From Stenotrophomonas maltophilia (lineage in GTDB: Bacteria; Pseudomonadota; Gammaproteobacteria; Xanthomonadales; Xanthomonadaceae), in the NCBI RefSeq assembly GCF_023518235.1, contig NZ_CP090423.1:1426001-1490000 (forward strand): 64,000 bases of DNA, in the 5' to 3' direction. Both the position numbers and the translations under genes were made by a program. Positions within the stretch are counted from its first letter, which is position 1. The number at the start of each line of letters is the position of its first letter. The notes beneath the pieces were generated by a model that was not told the DNA's origin, searched no databases, and saw only the letters and a program-made list of their open reading frames with translations. Shown in pieces: positions 28,922 through 37,622 of the stretch.

Positions 28922-29418
28922 GCCTTGGGCTGCAGCCTGCGCCCTTCGCGGGCCAGATTCAGCTGCAATGCAACGGCGGCCAGCTCGGCCAGTTCCGAGC
29001 TGACCTTGCCGCTGCCACGCGCCTGCAACCAGCCGAGGATGTCGGCCAGGTGCCAGATTGACGTACTGCCTTCGTGCACCGGCGATGGAAACGACTGCGG
29101 GTGGGCCAGCATCAGCTGGCGCATGTTCTGCCGCGACATCCCCAGCAGGTCGGCCACATCGGTCAACCCCACCAGATCGGGGCTTACTTCAACCAGTTCG
29201 GCGCCCGGCACCGCCTGCTGCACGTCCTCCAGCGCCGACTGCAGCGCTTGATCGGCACGCGACGCCTCACGGCAGAACGCCAGCGCCATCCTGCCCGGAC
29301 GCCCGATGCCCAACAGCGCATCGTCGCAGCCCGATGCCGCCAGGCGCTGCTCCAGGATATCGGTATCGTCGTACACGTCCGGCACGCGGTACTTCAGGGT
29401 GAAATTGAATTCCGTCAT
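28918..29418 (-). CDS. HTH DNA-binding protein, probable antitoxin/regulator of a two-gene module
   Basis: 166 residues. The N-terminal half (TEFNFTLKYRVPDVYDDTDILEQRLAASGCDD) resembles a small alpha/beta domain found in uncharacterised DNA-binding proteins. The C-terminal half has an HTH: VGLTDVADLLGMSRQNMRQLM, then FPSPVHEGSTSIWHLADILGWL, the pattern of MerR/excisionase-like winged helices. It follows the 80-residue gene by 30 bp and is convergent with the MBL-fold gene. Role as antitoxin is inference from size, order and HTH. Confidence 0.6.
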   Translation of the reverse strand: MTEFNFTLKYRVPDVYDDTDILEQRLAASGCDDALLGIGRPGRMALAFCREASRADQALQSALEDVQQAVPGAELVEVSPDLVGLTDVADLLGMSRQNMRQLMLAHPQSFPSPVHEGSTSIWHLADILGWLQARGSGKVSSELAELAAVALQLNLAREGRRLQPKA

Positions 29419-29448
29419 TGCCCACCTCGTTTCGGCTTCGACCGCTAC

Positions 29449-29691
29449 TTATTGCTCGCGGCTGCAGTTCTCGACAACGCGACGCAGCGCCCGGGCGTGA
29501 TTACGTCCACTACGTGGCGTGCTCCAGATGCTCACAACGCAGAACTCCCCGCACCGGCATTCGCTGTCGTTGTAGGGGCAGTACATCCGGCCCCAGGCAT
29601 GGCTCCCGCCGACGCGCAATCTCCAGCCCCGCGTTTCGGCAAAACGCAACGCGGCTTCTATGTCCTTGTCAGGGTGACGCACTCGAGACAT
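29449..29691 (-). CDS. Small HicA-like protein, possible toxin
   Basis: 80 residues. The segment RGWRLRVGGSHAWGRMYCPY resembles the HicA mRNA-interferase core (small dsRBD-like fold with a GSH catalytic loop). Unlike HicA, it has a four-Cys cluster, CPYNDSECRCGEFC, which may bind metal. The C-terminus is basic. It is the first gene of a two-gene unit with the HTH protein, preceded by an operator-like palindrome. I do not recognise a named family with certainty. Confidence 0.55.
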   Translation of the reverse strand: MSRVRHPDKDIEAALRFAETRGWRLRVGGSHAWGRMYCPYNDSECRCGEFCVVSIWSTPRSGRNHARALRRVVENCSREQ

Positions 29692-29709
29692 CCGCTGTTC
29701 TCCGAAGTC

Positions 29710-29735
29710 TGTACCTGTTCGGGTACATTGTCAAA
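29710..29735 (-). promoter_or_regulatory. Promoter and operator of the HicA-like/HTH pair
   Basis: On the minus strand a TTGACA (29735-29730) is followed by an inverted repeat with arms TGTACC and GGTACA separated by 6 bases (29710-29727). The start codon is at 29691. An operator directly downstream of the -35 box fits autorepression by the HTH protein. Confidence 0.5.
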
Positions 29736-29864
29736 TGACAACCAGCCCGAGCTCCGTGGCGTGCGTCGAACCTAGCCGATCGTGCCAACGCGTCCAGAGC
29801 CATACCCGTCAGCCGGCCGGCCCGGTTCGTGCCCGCAACGGCATCGACGTTACTGCAGTGCGTC

Positions 29865-29880
29865 ATGTAAACGATTACAT
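29865..29880. promoter_or_regulatory. LacI-family-type operator
   Basis: ATGTAA-ACGA-TTACAT is a 16-bp inverted repeat with a CpG near its centre, close to the TGTAAACGTTTACA form bound by many LacI/GalR repressors of sugar genes. It lies 55 bp upstream of the glycosidase-like gene. No LacI regulator is encoded in the window. Confidence 0.5.
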
Positions 29881-29935
29881 CCCTTGCTAGCGTAGCGCTC
29901 GCCAGATTCCGGCCGAACCTGCGAGGCTGTCCGTA

Positions 29936-32900
29936 ATGACGTTGCGCGCTGAACGTTCCAGGCTCACTCCCCTCTCCCCTCCGATGCGGCCTGCTGCGGC
30001 CCTGCTGCTCACCGCCCTGGCCGTCACCGCGCACGCACAGACCCTTCCCCCGCGCAGCCAGTGGCAGGCCAGCAGTTCCTCGCAGCAGGTGCCGGCCATG
30101 GCGATCAGCCGCCTGATCGACGGCGATGCGAAAACCGTCACCGGCGGCGCCTTCAGTCCCGGCCACTGGTTCCAGATCGATCTGGGCGCACCGGCAGAGC
30201 TGGCCGGCGCCCGCCTCACCTGGGACGTCTCCAATCCGGAAGGCTATTCGCTGCAGACCTCGCTGGACGGAACGCAGTGGCAGACCGCCTACACCATGGC
30301 TGATTCGCTGGGCGATGTGGAAACGCTGTACTTCGCACCGCGCCAGGCGCGCTACCTGCGGCTGGCCAGCCCGCAGCGCACCTCCGACTGGGGGGTATCG
30401 ATCTTCGAAATGGAGCCGTTGGACAGCGCGCTCAGCGCACGCGTGAAGGGTCTCGATGCAGCGCAGGCGGCCTCGCTCTGGCAAGGCGGGAGCGCTGTCG
30501 CGATTCCGCACGCAGAAGGGGGTGCCCATACGCTTGAGCTCACCCTGCCCCGGGCCCAGCCGACCGCCGGCCTGGTAGTGGACTGGGCCAATGGCGCGCG
30601 TGGCGCGGCCCGCCTGCAGGCGCAGGATGCACAGGGCCGATGGCACGCGCTCGCGCATGATGCGCAGGCGGCCACTCATCGACAGAGCTGGCTCGCCGCC
30701 GATACCGCGCAGCCGCTGCGTGCGTTTCGTCTGAGTGTGGACGGCAGCGCCCCACAGATCGCGCGCCTGCGCCTGCTCGGGCCGAAGGCGGTGATGACGC
30801 CGATGAAGCAGTACCAGATTGCCGCCAGCGGTGCGCAACGCGCGTTGTTCCCGGCCTCGCTGCAGATGCAGCAGACCTACTGGACCGCTGTTGGTGTGCA
30901 TGCCGGGCGACAAAAATCGATCTTCGACGAGTACGGCAACCTGGAAGCGTTCAAGGGCGCGCCGCTGGTGCAGCCGATCTGGCGCAGCGCCAATGGGGGC
31001 ACTGCAGGTGCCGCCGGGCAGAACGTGCAGCATGCATTGCGTGATGGCTGGAAGCCGATGCCCTCCGCCACCTGGTCGCCGCAGCCCGGGCTGGAACTGC
31101 GCAGCGAAGTGTTCGCCATCGAACGTGATGGCCAGCCGGTGACCTTCCTGCGCCACCGCCTGCACAACACCGGCAGCACCAGGATCGAAGGCACGCTCAG
31201 CCTTGTCGTGCGCCCGATGCAGATGAATCCACCGTGGCAGAACGGCGGGCTGTCGCCGATCCGCGAGGTGGTCATCAACGGACAGGCTGTGCGCATCAAC
31301 GGTCGCACGCTGCTGCAGTCACTCACGCCGGTGGCTGCGTCCGGCGCGGCGCCGTTCGGCCAGGACGGTGCAAAGGAAATCACCGCCGGCATTGCCGCCG
31401 GACAACTGCCTTCCGCACAGCAGGCGCGCGACGACCAGGGTCTTGCAGCAGCGGCGCTGGACTATCCCATCTCGCTGGCGCCAGGTGCCAGCCAATCGGT
31501 CGTGGTCGCCTTCCCGCTGGGCACCGCCGCGGCAGACACCGACGGCAGCTTGCCCGAAGCGCCACCGCTCGATCTGGCCTCGCTGCCAGACGACGCCAGC
31601 AGCGCCTTCGACACACTGGCCACGCAGGCCTCGGCGGACTGGCAGGCACGACTCGGCCAGGTTGGCCTGCGCCTGCCCGATCCCTCACTGGTGGACATGC
31701 TGCGCGCACAGGCCGCCTACATGCTGATCAACCAGACCGGCCCAGCCATGCAGCCCGGCCCGCGCAACTACAACCGTTCCTTCATCCGCGACGGCATGGC
31801 CACCTCGGCGGTGCTGCTGCGCATGGGTGAGGCGAAGGTCGCGCGCGACTACCTGGCCTGGTACAGCGAGCACGGCGTGCACGCCAACGGCCTGGTCTCA
31901 CCCATCCTCAACGACGATGGCAGCGTCAACACCGGCTTCGGTTCGGACATCGAGTACGACAGCCAGGGCCAGTACGTCGCACTGGTGGCCGATGTGGCGC
32001 GCCTCGATGGCGGGCCCGAATCGGTACGCGCGTATCTGCCGAAGGTGAAAGCGGCCCTGCGCTTCCTGCAGGAACTGCGCGAGCGCACGCTGGTGAAAGG
32101 TTACAAGGCCGACCAGCCAGCACCGGAACGCTTCGCCGGCATTCTCGCGCCGTCGATAAGCCACGAAGGCTACCCCTCGCCCACCCACAGCTACTGGGAT
32201 GACTACTGGGGCCTGAAGGGCTGGCACGACGGCGCGTGGCTGGCCGAGTCACTGGGCGACCACGAGACTGCGGCGTGGGCGCGCCAACAGTACAAGGCGT
32301 TGTACGACGCGCTGCATGCATCGATCCGGGCGACGATGGCGTGGAAGGGCATCGACTTCATCCCCTCCTCTGCCGATCTGGGCGATGGTGACCCCACCGG
32401 AGTATCGATCGCGCTGGACCCGACCGGGGCGCAGAGCGTGCTGCCTGCCGAGGCGTTGAAGACCACCTTCGCCCGTTACCTGGACGATGTGCGCAAGCGC
32501 GGCCAGCCTGGCGCGTTGTACGCGTACACACCGTACGAAATCCGCAACGTGCTGAGCTATGTGCACCTCGGTCAACCACAGGTGGCCGACGAGCTGCTGC
32601 AGGGCCTGCTGCATGATCGGCGCCCGCTTGAGTGGCAGGTGCTGGCCGAAGTGGTGCATTCGCGGCTGCGGTTCCCGCGCTATCTCGGCGACATGCCGCA
32701 CACCTGGATCGGCGCCGAGTACGGCCGCACGCTGTTCGGCATGCTGATGCGTGAAGACGATGATGCGCTGTCGCTGCTGCCGGGTACGCCGCCGTCGTGG
32801 GTGGCGGAGGATGGGTTGGCAGTGGAACGCTTGCCCACTGCGTATGGCACGTTGCAGATGCAGGCGCGGCAGCGCGACGGCGTGTTGACGGTGGCGCTTG

Positions 32901-33055
32901 GCGAGGGGCTGCGCAACGGGACAGCGGTGAAGGTCTGGTGGCCGGCGCGCACGATGCCGAAGACGGTGCGTGTGGATGGACGTAGCGTTTCCAACTTCGA
33001 TGCCGAGGGTGTGCGCCTGGCAAAGCCATTCAAGAAGCTGGAGGCACGTTGGTAG
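29936..33055 (+). CDS. Secreted discoidin (F5/8 type C)-domain protein with six-hairpin glycosidase-like region
   Basis: 1039 residues. A signal peptide is present (RPAAALLLTALAVTAHA, about residues 18-34). A first F5/8 type C carbohydrate-binding domain spans about 40-165 (SRLIDGDAKTVTGG, WFQIDLGAPAELAG, RYLRLASPQ), a beta-rich region follows to about 580, then an alpha/alpha barrel-like part with YNRSFIRDGMATSAVLLRMG, GYPSPTHSYWDDYWGLKGWHDGAW and PHTWIGAEYGRTLFG. This suggests a polysaccharide hydrolase in the periplasm or outside the cell. The first ATG has a GCGAGG ribosome site; ATG 29984 is an alternative. The stop TAG lies in a SMAG repeat. Confidence 0.75.
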   Translation: MTLRAERSRLTPLSPPMRPAAALLLTALAVTAHAQTLPPRSQWQASSSSQQVPAMAISRLIDGDAKTVTGGAFSPGHWFQIDLGAPAELAGARLTWDVSNPEGYSLQTSLDGTQWQTAYTMADSLGDVETLYFAPRQARYLRLASPQRTSDWGVSIFEMEPLDSALSARVKGLDAAQAASLWQGGSAVAIPHAEGGAHTLELTLPRAQPTAGLVVDWANGARGAARLQAQDAQGRWHALAHDAQAATHRQSWLAADTAQPLRAFRLSVDGSAPQIARLRLLGPKAVMTPMKQYQIAASGAQRALFPASLQMQQTYWTAVGVHAGRQKSIFDEYGNLEAFKGAPLVQPIWRSANGGTAGAAGQNVQHALRDGWKPMPSATWSPQPGLELRSEVFAIERDGQPVTFLRHRLHNTGSTRIEGTLSLVVRPMQMNPPWQNGGLSPIREVVINGQAVRINGRTLLQSLTPVAASGAAPFGQDGAKEITAGIAAGQLPSAQQARDDQGLAAAALDYPISLAPGASQSVVVAFPLGTAAADTDGSLPEAPPLDLASLPDDASSAFDTLATQASADWQARLGQVGLRLPDPSLVDMLRAQAAYMLINQTGPAMQPGPRNYNRSFIRDGMATSAVLLRMGEAKVARDYLAWYSEHGVHANGLVSPILNDDGSVNTGFGSDIEYDSQGQYVALVADVARLDGGPESVRAYLPKVKAALRFLQELRERTLVKGYKADQPAPERFAGILAPSISHEGYPSPTHSYWDDYWGLKGWHDGAWLAESLGDHETAAWARQQYKALYDALHASIRATMAWKGIDFIPSSADLGDGDPTGVSIALDPTGAQSVLPAEALKTTFARYLDDVRKRGQPGALYAYTPYEIRNVLSYVHLGQPQVADELLQGLLHDRRPLEWQVLAEVVHSRLRFPRYLGDMPHTWIGAEYGRTLFGMLMREDDDALSLLPGTPPSWVAEDGLAVERLPTAYGTLQMQARQRDGVLTVALGEGLRNGTAVKVWWPARTMPKTVRVDGRSVSNFDAEGVRLAKPFKKLEARW

Positions 33056-33081
33056 AGCAGCCGAGCATGGCTCGGCTCTAC
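33052..33081. repeat. SMAG repeat at the end of the glycosidase-like gene
   Basis: GTAG (33052-33055), an 8-bp stem AGCCGAGC/GCTCGGCT with an ATG loop, then CTAC. The TAG is the stop codon of the upstream gene. It may also serve as a terminator between the convergent units. Confidence 0.85.
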
Positions 33082-33114
33082 AGAAGCGGAGGTAGCGCCA
33101 GGCCACGCCCGGCG

Positions 33115-34092
33115 TCATTGCAGCGTCGGCAACCCCGGTGGGTTGGTCTGCGACTGCGGCACGGCTTCCTCTGCCACGTTCCAGCGCGCCAACGCCTGCG
33201 CATAGGTGCCACTGCCAATTTGCGTGTTCAGTGCCTGCGTGACTGCATCAGCCAGGCCACTGCCCTTGCGTGTGGTCACCGAGATCGCCGCGGCATTCGG
33301 CCAGCCACCCGGGAACAGGCCCACGCGCCGTACCTTGCCGTCGCGCGCCGAATAGGCGCCGGTGGCATTGGGCTCGAATGAAACATCGGCACGCCCGGTG
33401 ATCACCGCCAACCGACCAACCACCGCGTCATCGAAGTACTGGTACTCCACCGGCTTCAGGCCGGCGGCGATGTTCTGCTGGTCCCACTGGCGCAGGATCT
33501 GGTCCTGGTTGGTGCTGGCACCGACCACCACCTTCAGCCCGGCCACATCGGCGGGCTTTTCGATCTTCTGGATCGGCCCATCGCTGCGCGTGTAGATGCC
33601 CAGCAGGTCGTAACGGTAACTGGAGAAATCGAACTTCTTCTTGCGTTCTTCAGTGACCGTCACGTTCGACAGCACCGCATCGTACTTGCCCGATTCCAGC
33701 CCCAGTGGCCAGTCGGCCCAGGCCACCGGCACGATCACCAGCTTCAGGCCCAGGCCATCGGCGATCAGGCGGGCGATATCCGGCTCGATGCCGACCACCT
33801 CCCTGCTGTCGGCACCATAGTCGGCCAGCGGCAGCTGCCCCGGGTGGGTGGCGACGGTGAGCGCGCCTGGCGTGACGAAGCGGTAGCCCGCAGGAATCAA
33901 GGCCTGCGCCTTGGGATCGAGCGTGCCTTTCAGCACGGCGGTGTTGGCGCCGGCCAGGCTGGTCGCGGCCACGGCTGCAGGCTCCGGGGCCTGGCGCACG
34001 CGCGAATAGACAATACCGGCGGTGCCGATAACCAGCACGCCCACGATCAACAGGGTGCTGCGCCAGGGGCGACGGGGGGCTGCAGGGCTCAT
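33115..34092 (-). CDS. ABC transporter substrate-binding protein, amino-acid type
   Basis: 325 residues, periplasmic and probably anchored: RSTLLIVGVLVIGTAGIVY forms an N-terminal helix without a clear cleavage site. The SBP_bac_3 fold is shown by GIEPDIARLIADGLGLKLVIVPV, LGLESGKYDAVLSNVTVTEERKKKFDF and the RADVSFEPNATG region. It is 15 bp after the fused permease-ATPase gene. Together they resemble cystine/S-substituted-cysteine importers of the Tcy/Yxe kind, judged from the neighbours. Confidence 0.85.
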   Translation of the reverse strand: MSPAAPRRPWRSTLLIVGVLVIGTAGIVYSRVRQAPEPAAVAATSLAGANTAVLKGTLDPKAQALIPAGYRFVTPGALTVATHPGQLPLADYGADSREVVGIEPDIARLIADGLGLKLVIVPVAWADWPLGLESGKYDAVLSNVTVTEERKKKFDFSSYRYDLLGIYTRSDGPIQKIEKPADVAGLKVVVGASTNQDQILRQWDQQNIAAGLKPVEYQYFDDAVVGRLAVITGRADVSFEPNATGAYSARDGKVRRVGLFPGGWPNAAAISVTTRKGSGLADAVTQALNTQIGSGTYAQALARWNVAEEAVPQSQTNPPGLPTLQ

Positions 34093-34107
34093 GGCATTCC
34101 TTGAGGG

Positions 34108-35853
34108 TTACAGAGTCTTGGCCAGGAAGTCGGCGGTACGTTGCTGGCGCGGTCGCTCGAACACGGCGTCGGGCGTGCCCTGCTCGATCACCCGGCCCTG
34201 GTCCATCATCACCACGTGGTCGGCCACGCGGCGGGCAAAGCCCAGTTCATGGGTGACGATCACCAGCGTGGTGCCGGAGCGGGCCAGCTCTTCAATCACG
34301 CTGAGCACTTCGGCCACCAGTTCCGGGTCCAGCGCCGAGGTGGGTTCGTCAAACAGCAGCACCTTCGGCTGCAGCGCCAGCGCACGGGCGATCGCGATGC
34401 GCTGTTGCTGGCCGCCGGACAACTGGCGCGGGAATGCATCGGCCTTGTCGGCTAGGCCGACACGTTCCAGCAGCGTGCGTGCCTGCTGCTCGGCCTGCGC
34501 GCGTGGCACGCCACGCACCGCGATCGGCGCCTCGATGATGTTCTCCAGCGCGGTCAGGTGCGGGAACAGGTTGAAGCCCTGGAACACCATGCCCACCTCG
34601 GCACGACGGCGGCGGATCTCGCGCTCGGGGCGTTCGTACAGGGTGTCACCGTCGCGGCGGTAGCCGATCAGCTGGCCGCCCACGGTCACGTACCCGCTGT
34701 CGGCACGTTCCAGGTGGTTGATCAGCCGCAGCAGCGTGGACTTCCCTGCACCCGAGGGGCCGATCAGCACGGTCACGCTGCCGGCGCGCAGGTCCAGATT
34801 CACGTCTTCCAGCACCGGCTGCTCGCCGAATGCCTTGCCCACGTCATGCAGCGATACCGCCGCACCCTCGCCCGCTTCGACCTGGGTGGCGATGCGCGGG
34901 CGGTTGGCCTCGCGCGGTGCGGCATCGCTCTGCACGCGCGGGGACGATGACACGCGCGACACCGAGCGCTCGCGCTGCAGCTGGCCGCGCGCGAAGCGCT
35001 GCTCCACGCGTCGCTGCAACAGCGACAGCACGGTCAGGATCACCAGGTACCAGACCGTGGCCACCATCAGCAGCGGCACCACCTCCAGATTGCGGCGGTA
35101 GATCACCTGCACGGTGTAGAAAAGCTCCGGCAACGCCAGCACGTAGACCACCGAGGTGCTCTTGGCCAGGCCGATCACATCGTTGAACGCGGCCGGCAGG
35201 ATCGAGCGCATCGCCTGCGGCAGGATGATGCGGCGCACCTGGCGGCCACGCGGCAGGCCCAGCGCGGCCGCTGCTTCATACTGGCCGTGGTCTACCGAGA
35301 GGATGCCGCCACGGATCACCTCGGCCGAGAACGCGGCCTGGTTCAGGGTCAGGCCCAGTACGGCCGCGGTGAACACGCCGATCAGTTGCGTGGTCGGGTA
35401 CGAGAACAGGCTGATGCCGGTGAACGGCACGCCCAGCTCGATGGTGCTGTACAGATAGCCCAGGTTGTTCAGCAGCAGCAACAGCACCAGCAGCGGAATC
35501 GAGCGGAACAACCACACATAGCCCCAGGACACCGCCGACAGCAACGGCGAACCGGACACGCGCGCCAGCGCAAGCAGCGTGCCCAGCGCAAACCCCAGCC
35601 CAGTGCCAAGTGCGGTCAGCAGCAGCGTACGGCCCAGCCCTTCCAGCACCGGGCGCGCGAAGAACCATTCGGCGAAGGTGCCCCAACCCCAACGCGGGTT
35701 GCCCAGCACCGATTGCAGCCCGATCAGGATCAAGGCCAGCGCCAACACGGTGCCGAACACCTGCAATGGATGCCGGGCCGGCACGATCTTCAGCGCAGGT
35801 GCCGGTGCCGGCCGTGCAGCGATGCCCCCCAGTGCCGTCGAGGGCGTACTCAT
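34108..35853 (-). CDS. Amino-acid ABC transporter: permease fused to ATPase
   Basis: 581 residues holding both transporter core parts. Residues 1-290 are a HisM-type permease with five or more helices and the EAA loop EAAAALGLPRGRQVRRIILPQA. A linker rich in Ser/Arg/Pro (about 290-335) leads to the ATPase: Walker A GPSGAGKST, signature LSGGQQQRIAIARAL, Walker B VLLFDEPTSALDP and the H-loop VTHE. Such subunits are normally separate polypeptides. It overlaps the GNAT gene upstream by four bases and is followed by the binding-protein gene. Confidence 0.9.
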   Translation of the reverse strand: MSTPSTALGGIAARPAPAPALKIVPARHPLQVFGTVLALALILIGLQSVLGNPRWGWGTFAEWFFARPVLEGLGRTLLLTALGTGLGFALGTLLALARVSGSPLLSAVSWGYVWLFRSIPLLVLLLLLNNLGYLYSTIELGVPFTGISLFSYPTTQLIGVFTAAVLGLTLNQAAFSAEVIRGGILSVDHGQYEAAAALGLPRGRQVRRIILPQAMRSILPAAFNDVIGLAKSTSVVYVLALPELFYTVQVIYRRNLEVVPLLMVATVWYLVILTVLSLLQRRVEQRFARGQLQRERSVSRVSSSPRVQSDAAPREANRPRIATQVEAGEGAAVSLHDVGKAFGEQPVLEDVNLDLRAGSVTVLIGPSGAGKSTLLRLINHLERADSGYVTVGGQLIGYRRDGDTLYERPEREIRRRRAEVGMVFQGFNLFPHLTALENIIEAPIAVRGVPRAQAEQQARTLLERVGLADKADAFPRQLSGGQQQRIAIARALALQPKVLLFDEPTSALDPELVAEVLSVIEELARSGTTLVIVTHELGFARRVADHVVMMDQGRVIEQGTPDAVFERPRQQRTADFLAKTL

Positions 35854-36401
35854 GCGTGGGCTCCGTGCACCGCGGCGGGTGCAGGTGCGATCACCGCCGC
35901 CGGCGCGAGCAGGTGCTTCTCGAAGGGCAGATGCGCGACGGTTTCCGGATCGGCCTGGAGGTCGAACAACGCGGTGTAGCCATGGCTGAGGTACAGGCCC
36001 ACCGCTTCGGGCTGGCGGAAGCCGGTGGTCAGGAACACGCGGCGGTACCCCTGGCGCAGCGCCTGGTCTTCCAGTTCCTGCAGCACGCGCCGCGCGATGC
36101 CTTGGCGGCGCAGTCCGGGCAGTGTCCAGATGCGCTTGAACTCGGCGGTATCCGGGTCCCGGTGTGGCATGAAGGCGCCACCGGAGATGGCAAGACCATC
36201 GCGCAGCAGCAGCACGAACGCCCCCACCGGCGCGGCAAAGGCCTGCGCTGGATAGCGTTGCAGTTCTTCGCGGGCGCTGCCGCCGATGCGACGGCGCACG
36301 TCGGCATAGCGGCTGTCGTACTCCTGCTCCAGGCCGTCAAACAGCGGACGCGCCAACGGGTCATCCACCGAGGTGTAGAGGAAGCGTTCGTTGCTGCTCA
36401 T
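35850..36401 (-). CDS. GNAT-family N-acetyltransferase (SnaA/SnaB-like role)
   Basis: 183 residues. The acetyl-CoA binding motif A reads RIWTLPGLRRQGIARRVLQELE and the C-terminal half has GYRRVFLTTGFRQPEAVGLYLSHGY. In the Bacillus ytmI and yxe operons an acetyltransferase of this kind N-acetylates S-(2-succino)cysteine before oxygenation. The same job is proposed here because of the neighbouring deacylase and monooxygenases. The start overlaps the M20 gene stop by 4 bases. Confidence 0.82.
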   Translation of the reverse strand: MSSNERFLYTSVDDPLARPLFDGLEQEYDSRYADVRRRIGGSAREELQRYPAQAFAAPVGAFVLLLRDGLAISGGAFMPHRDPDTAEFKRIWTLPGLRRQGIARRVLQELEDQALRQGYRRVFLTTGFRQPEAVGLYLSHGYTALFDLQADPETVAHLPFEKHLLAPAAVIAPAPAAVHGAHA

Positions 36402-37618
36402 GCTACGTCCTTCACCAGATAGTCTTCGGCCAGCCGCGCCCACAGGCTGGCCGCGGGTGCGATCGCCGCGTCATTGAACACATAGCGCGGGCTGTGCAGC
36501 GGCGCGCTGTCGCCGTTGCCGACGAACACGAAGCTGCCGGGCCGCGCCTGCAGCAGGAACGCAAAGTCCTCGCTGGCCGTGCGCGGCGCGAAATCGGGCA
36601 CCACCTGTCCAGCGCCGAATCCGCGCTCGGCGACTTCGCGGATATAGGCGGTCTGCTGTGGGTGGTTGATCACGCTGGGGAAGCCGCGCGGAAACTCGAT
36701 CTCGGCACGCGCACCGAACGCAGCAGCGGTCTGCTCGGCAAGTTCGGTAACCCGGCGCCGCAGCGTATCGCGCACTTGGGGCAGGTAGGCGCGCACCGTC
36801 AGCTTCAGCTCCACCACGTCCGGAATCACATTGGCCGCCTGCCCGCCATGGATCGAGCCGACAGTGACCACGCCCATCTGCCGCGGATCGACATTGCGCG
36901 AGACCACGCTCTGCAGCGCGGTGATGATGTGTGCCGCCACCAAAATCGGGTCGACACTGCCCTGCGGCTCGGCGCCATGGCCGCCCTTGCCGATCACCTT
37001 CAGTCGCGCCCAGTCCACCGAGGCCATCGCCGGCCCGTCGACGAAACCGAAATGGCCCACCGGCACGCCCGGCCAGTTGTGCAGCCCATAGATCGCATCC
37101 ACCGGGAAGCGCTCGAACAGGCCATCGGCAATCATCTTCGACGCACCCGAACCGGTTTCCTCTGCGGGCTGGAACACCAACTGCAGGGTGCCATCGATGC
37201 GCCCGTGATGGGCCAGGTAGTGCGCCGCCGACAGCAGGATCGCGGTATGGCCATCGTGGCCGCAGGCGTGCATCAGGCCATCGGTCTGGCTGGCGTAGGC
37301 CAGCCCGGAGTCTTCCTGGATCGGCAACGCATCGATGTCCGCACGCAGGCCCAGGCGACGGCTGCCCTGCCCGCGTTGCAGCGTGCCGACCACGCCGGTG
37401 CCGCCGAGGCCAGTGGTCACCTCATAGCCCCACTGCTGCAGCAGTTCGGCCACGCGGGCGCTGGTGCGATGCTCTTCGAAGGCCAGTTCCGGGTGCCGGT
37501 GCAGATCATGGCGGATCGCGATGGCCGCCTCGGCACGCGCGGCGATTTCGGCCAGCACGCCGGTTGTTGGGTGATTCTGCCGGACGTCGCCCGGTGCTAG
37601 CGCGGTTTCTCCGCTCAT
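36398..37618 (-). CDS. M20-family amidohydrolase/deacylase
   Basis: 406 residues of the hippuricase/N-acyl-amino-acid amidohydrolase type. The metal-binding residues are visible in MHACGHDGHTAILL, FQPAEETGSGASKM (catalytic Glu), YGLHNWPGVPVG and the C-terminal FGAGQ...RTASEDFAFLLQARPG. The dimerisation domain is at about 190-300 (GKGGHGAEPQGSVDPI). A related protein, SndA/SndB, removes the acetyl group after oxygenation in S-substituted cysteine salvage. ATG 37618 follows 4 bp after the LLM gene stop. Confidence 0.9.
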   Translation of the reverse strand: MSGETALAPGDVRQNHPTTGVLAEIAARAEAAIAIRHDLHRHPELAFEEHRTSARVAELLQQWGYEVTTGLGGTGVVGTLQRGQGSRRLGLRADIDALPIQEDSGLAYASQTDGLMHACGHDGHTAILLSAAHYLAHHGRIDGTLQLVFQPAEETGSGASKMIADGLFERFPVDAIYGLHNWPGVPVGHFGFVDGPAMASVDWARLKVIGKGGHGAEPQGSVDPILVAAHIITALQSVVSRNVDPRQMGVVTVGSIHGGQAANVIPDVVELKLTVRAYLPQVRDTLRRRVTELAEQTAAAFGARAEIEFPRGFPSVINHPQQTAYIREVAERGFGAGQVVPDFAPRTASEDFAFLLQARPGSFVFVGNGDSAPLHSPRYVFNDAAIAPAASLWARLAEDYLVKDVA

Positions 37619-37622
37619 CGCC

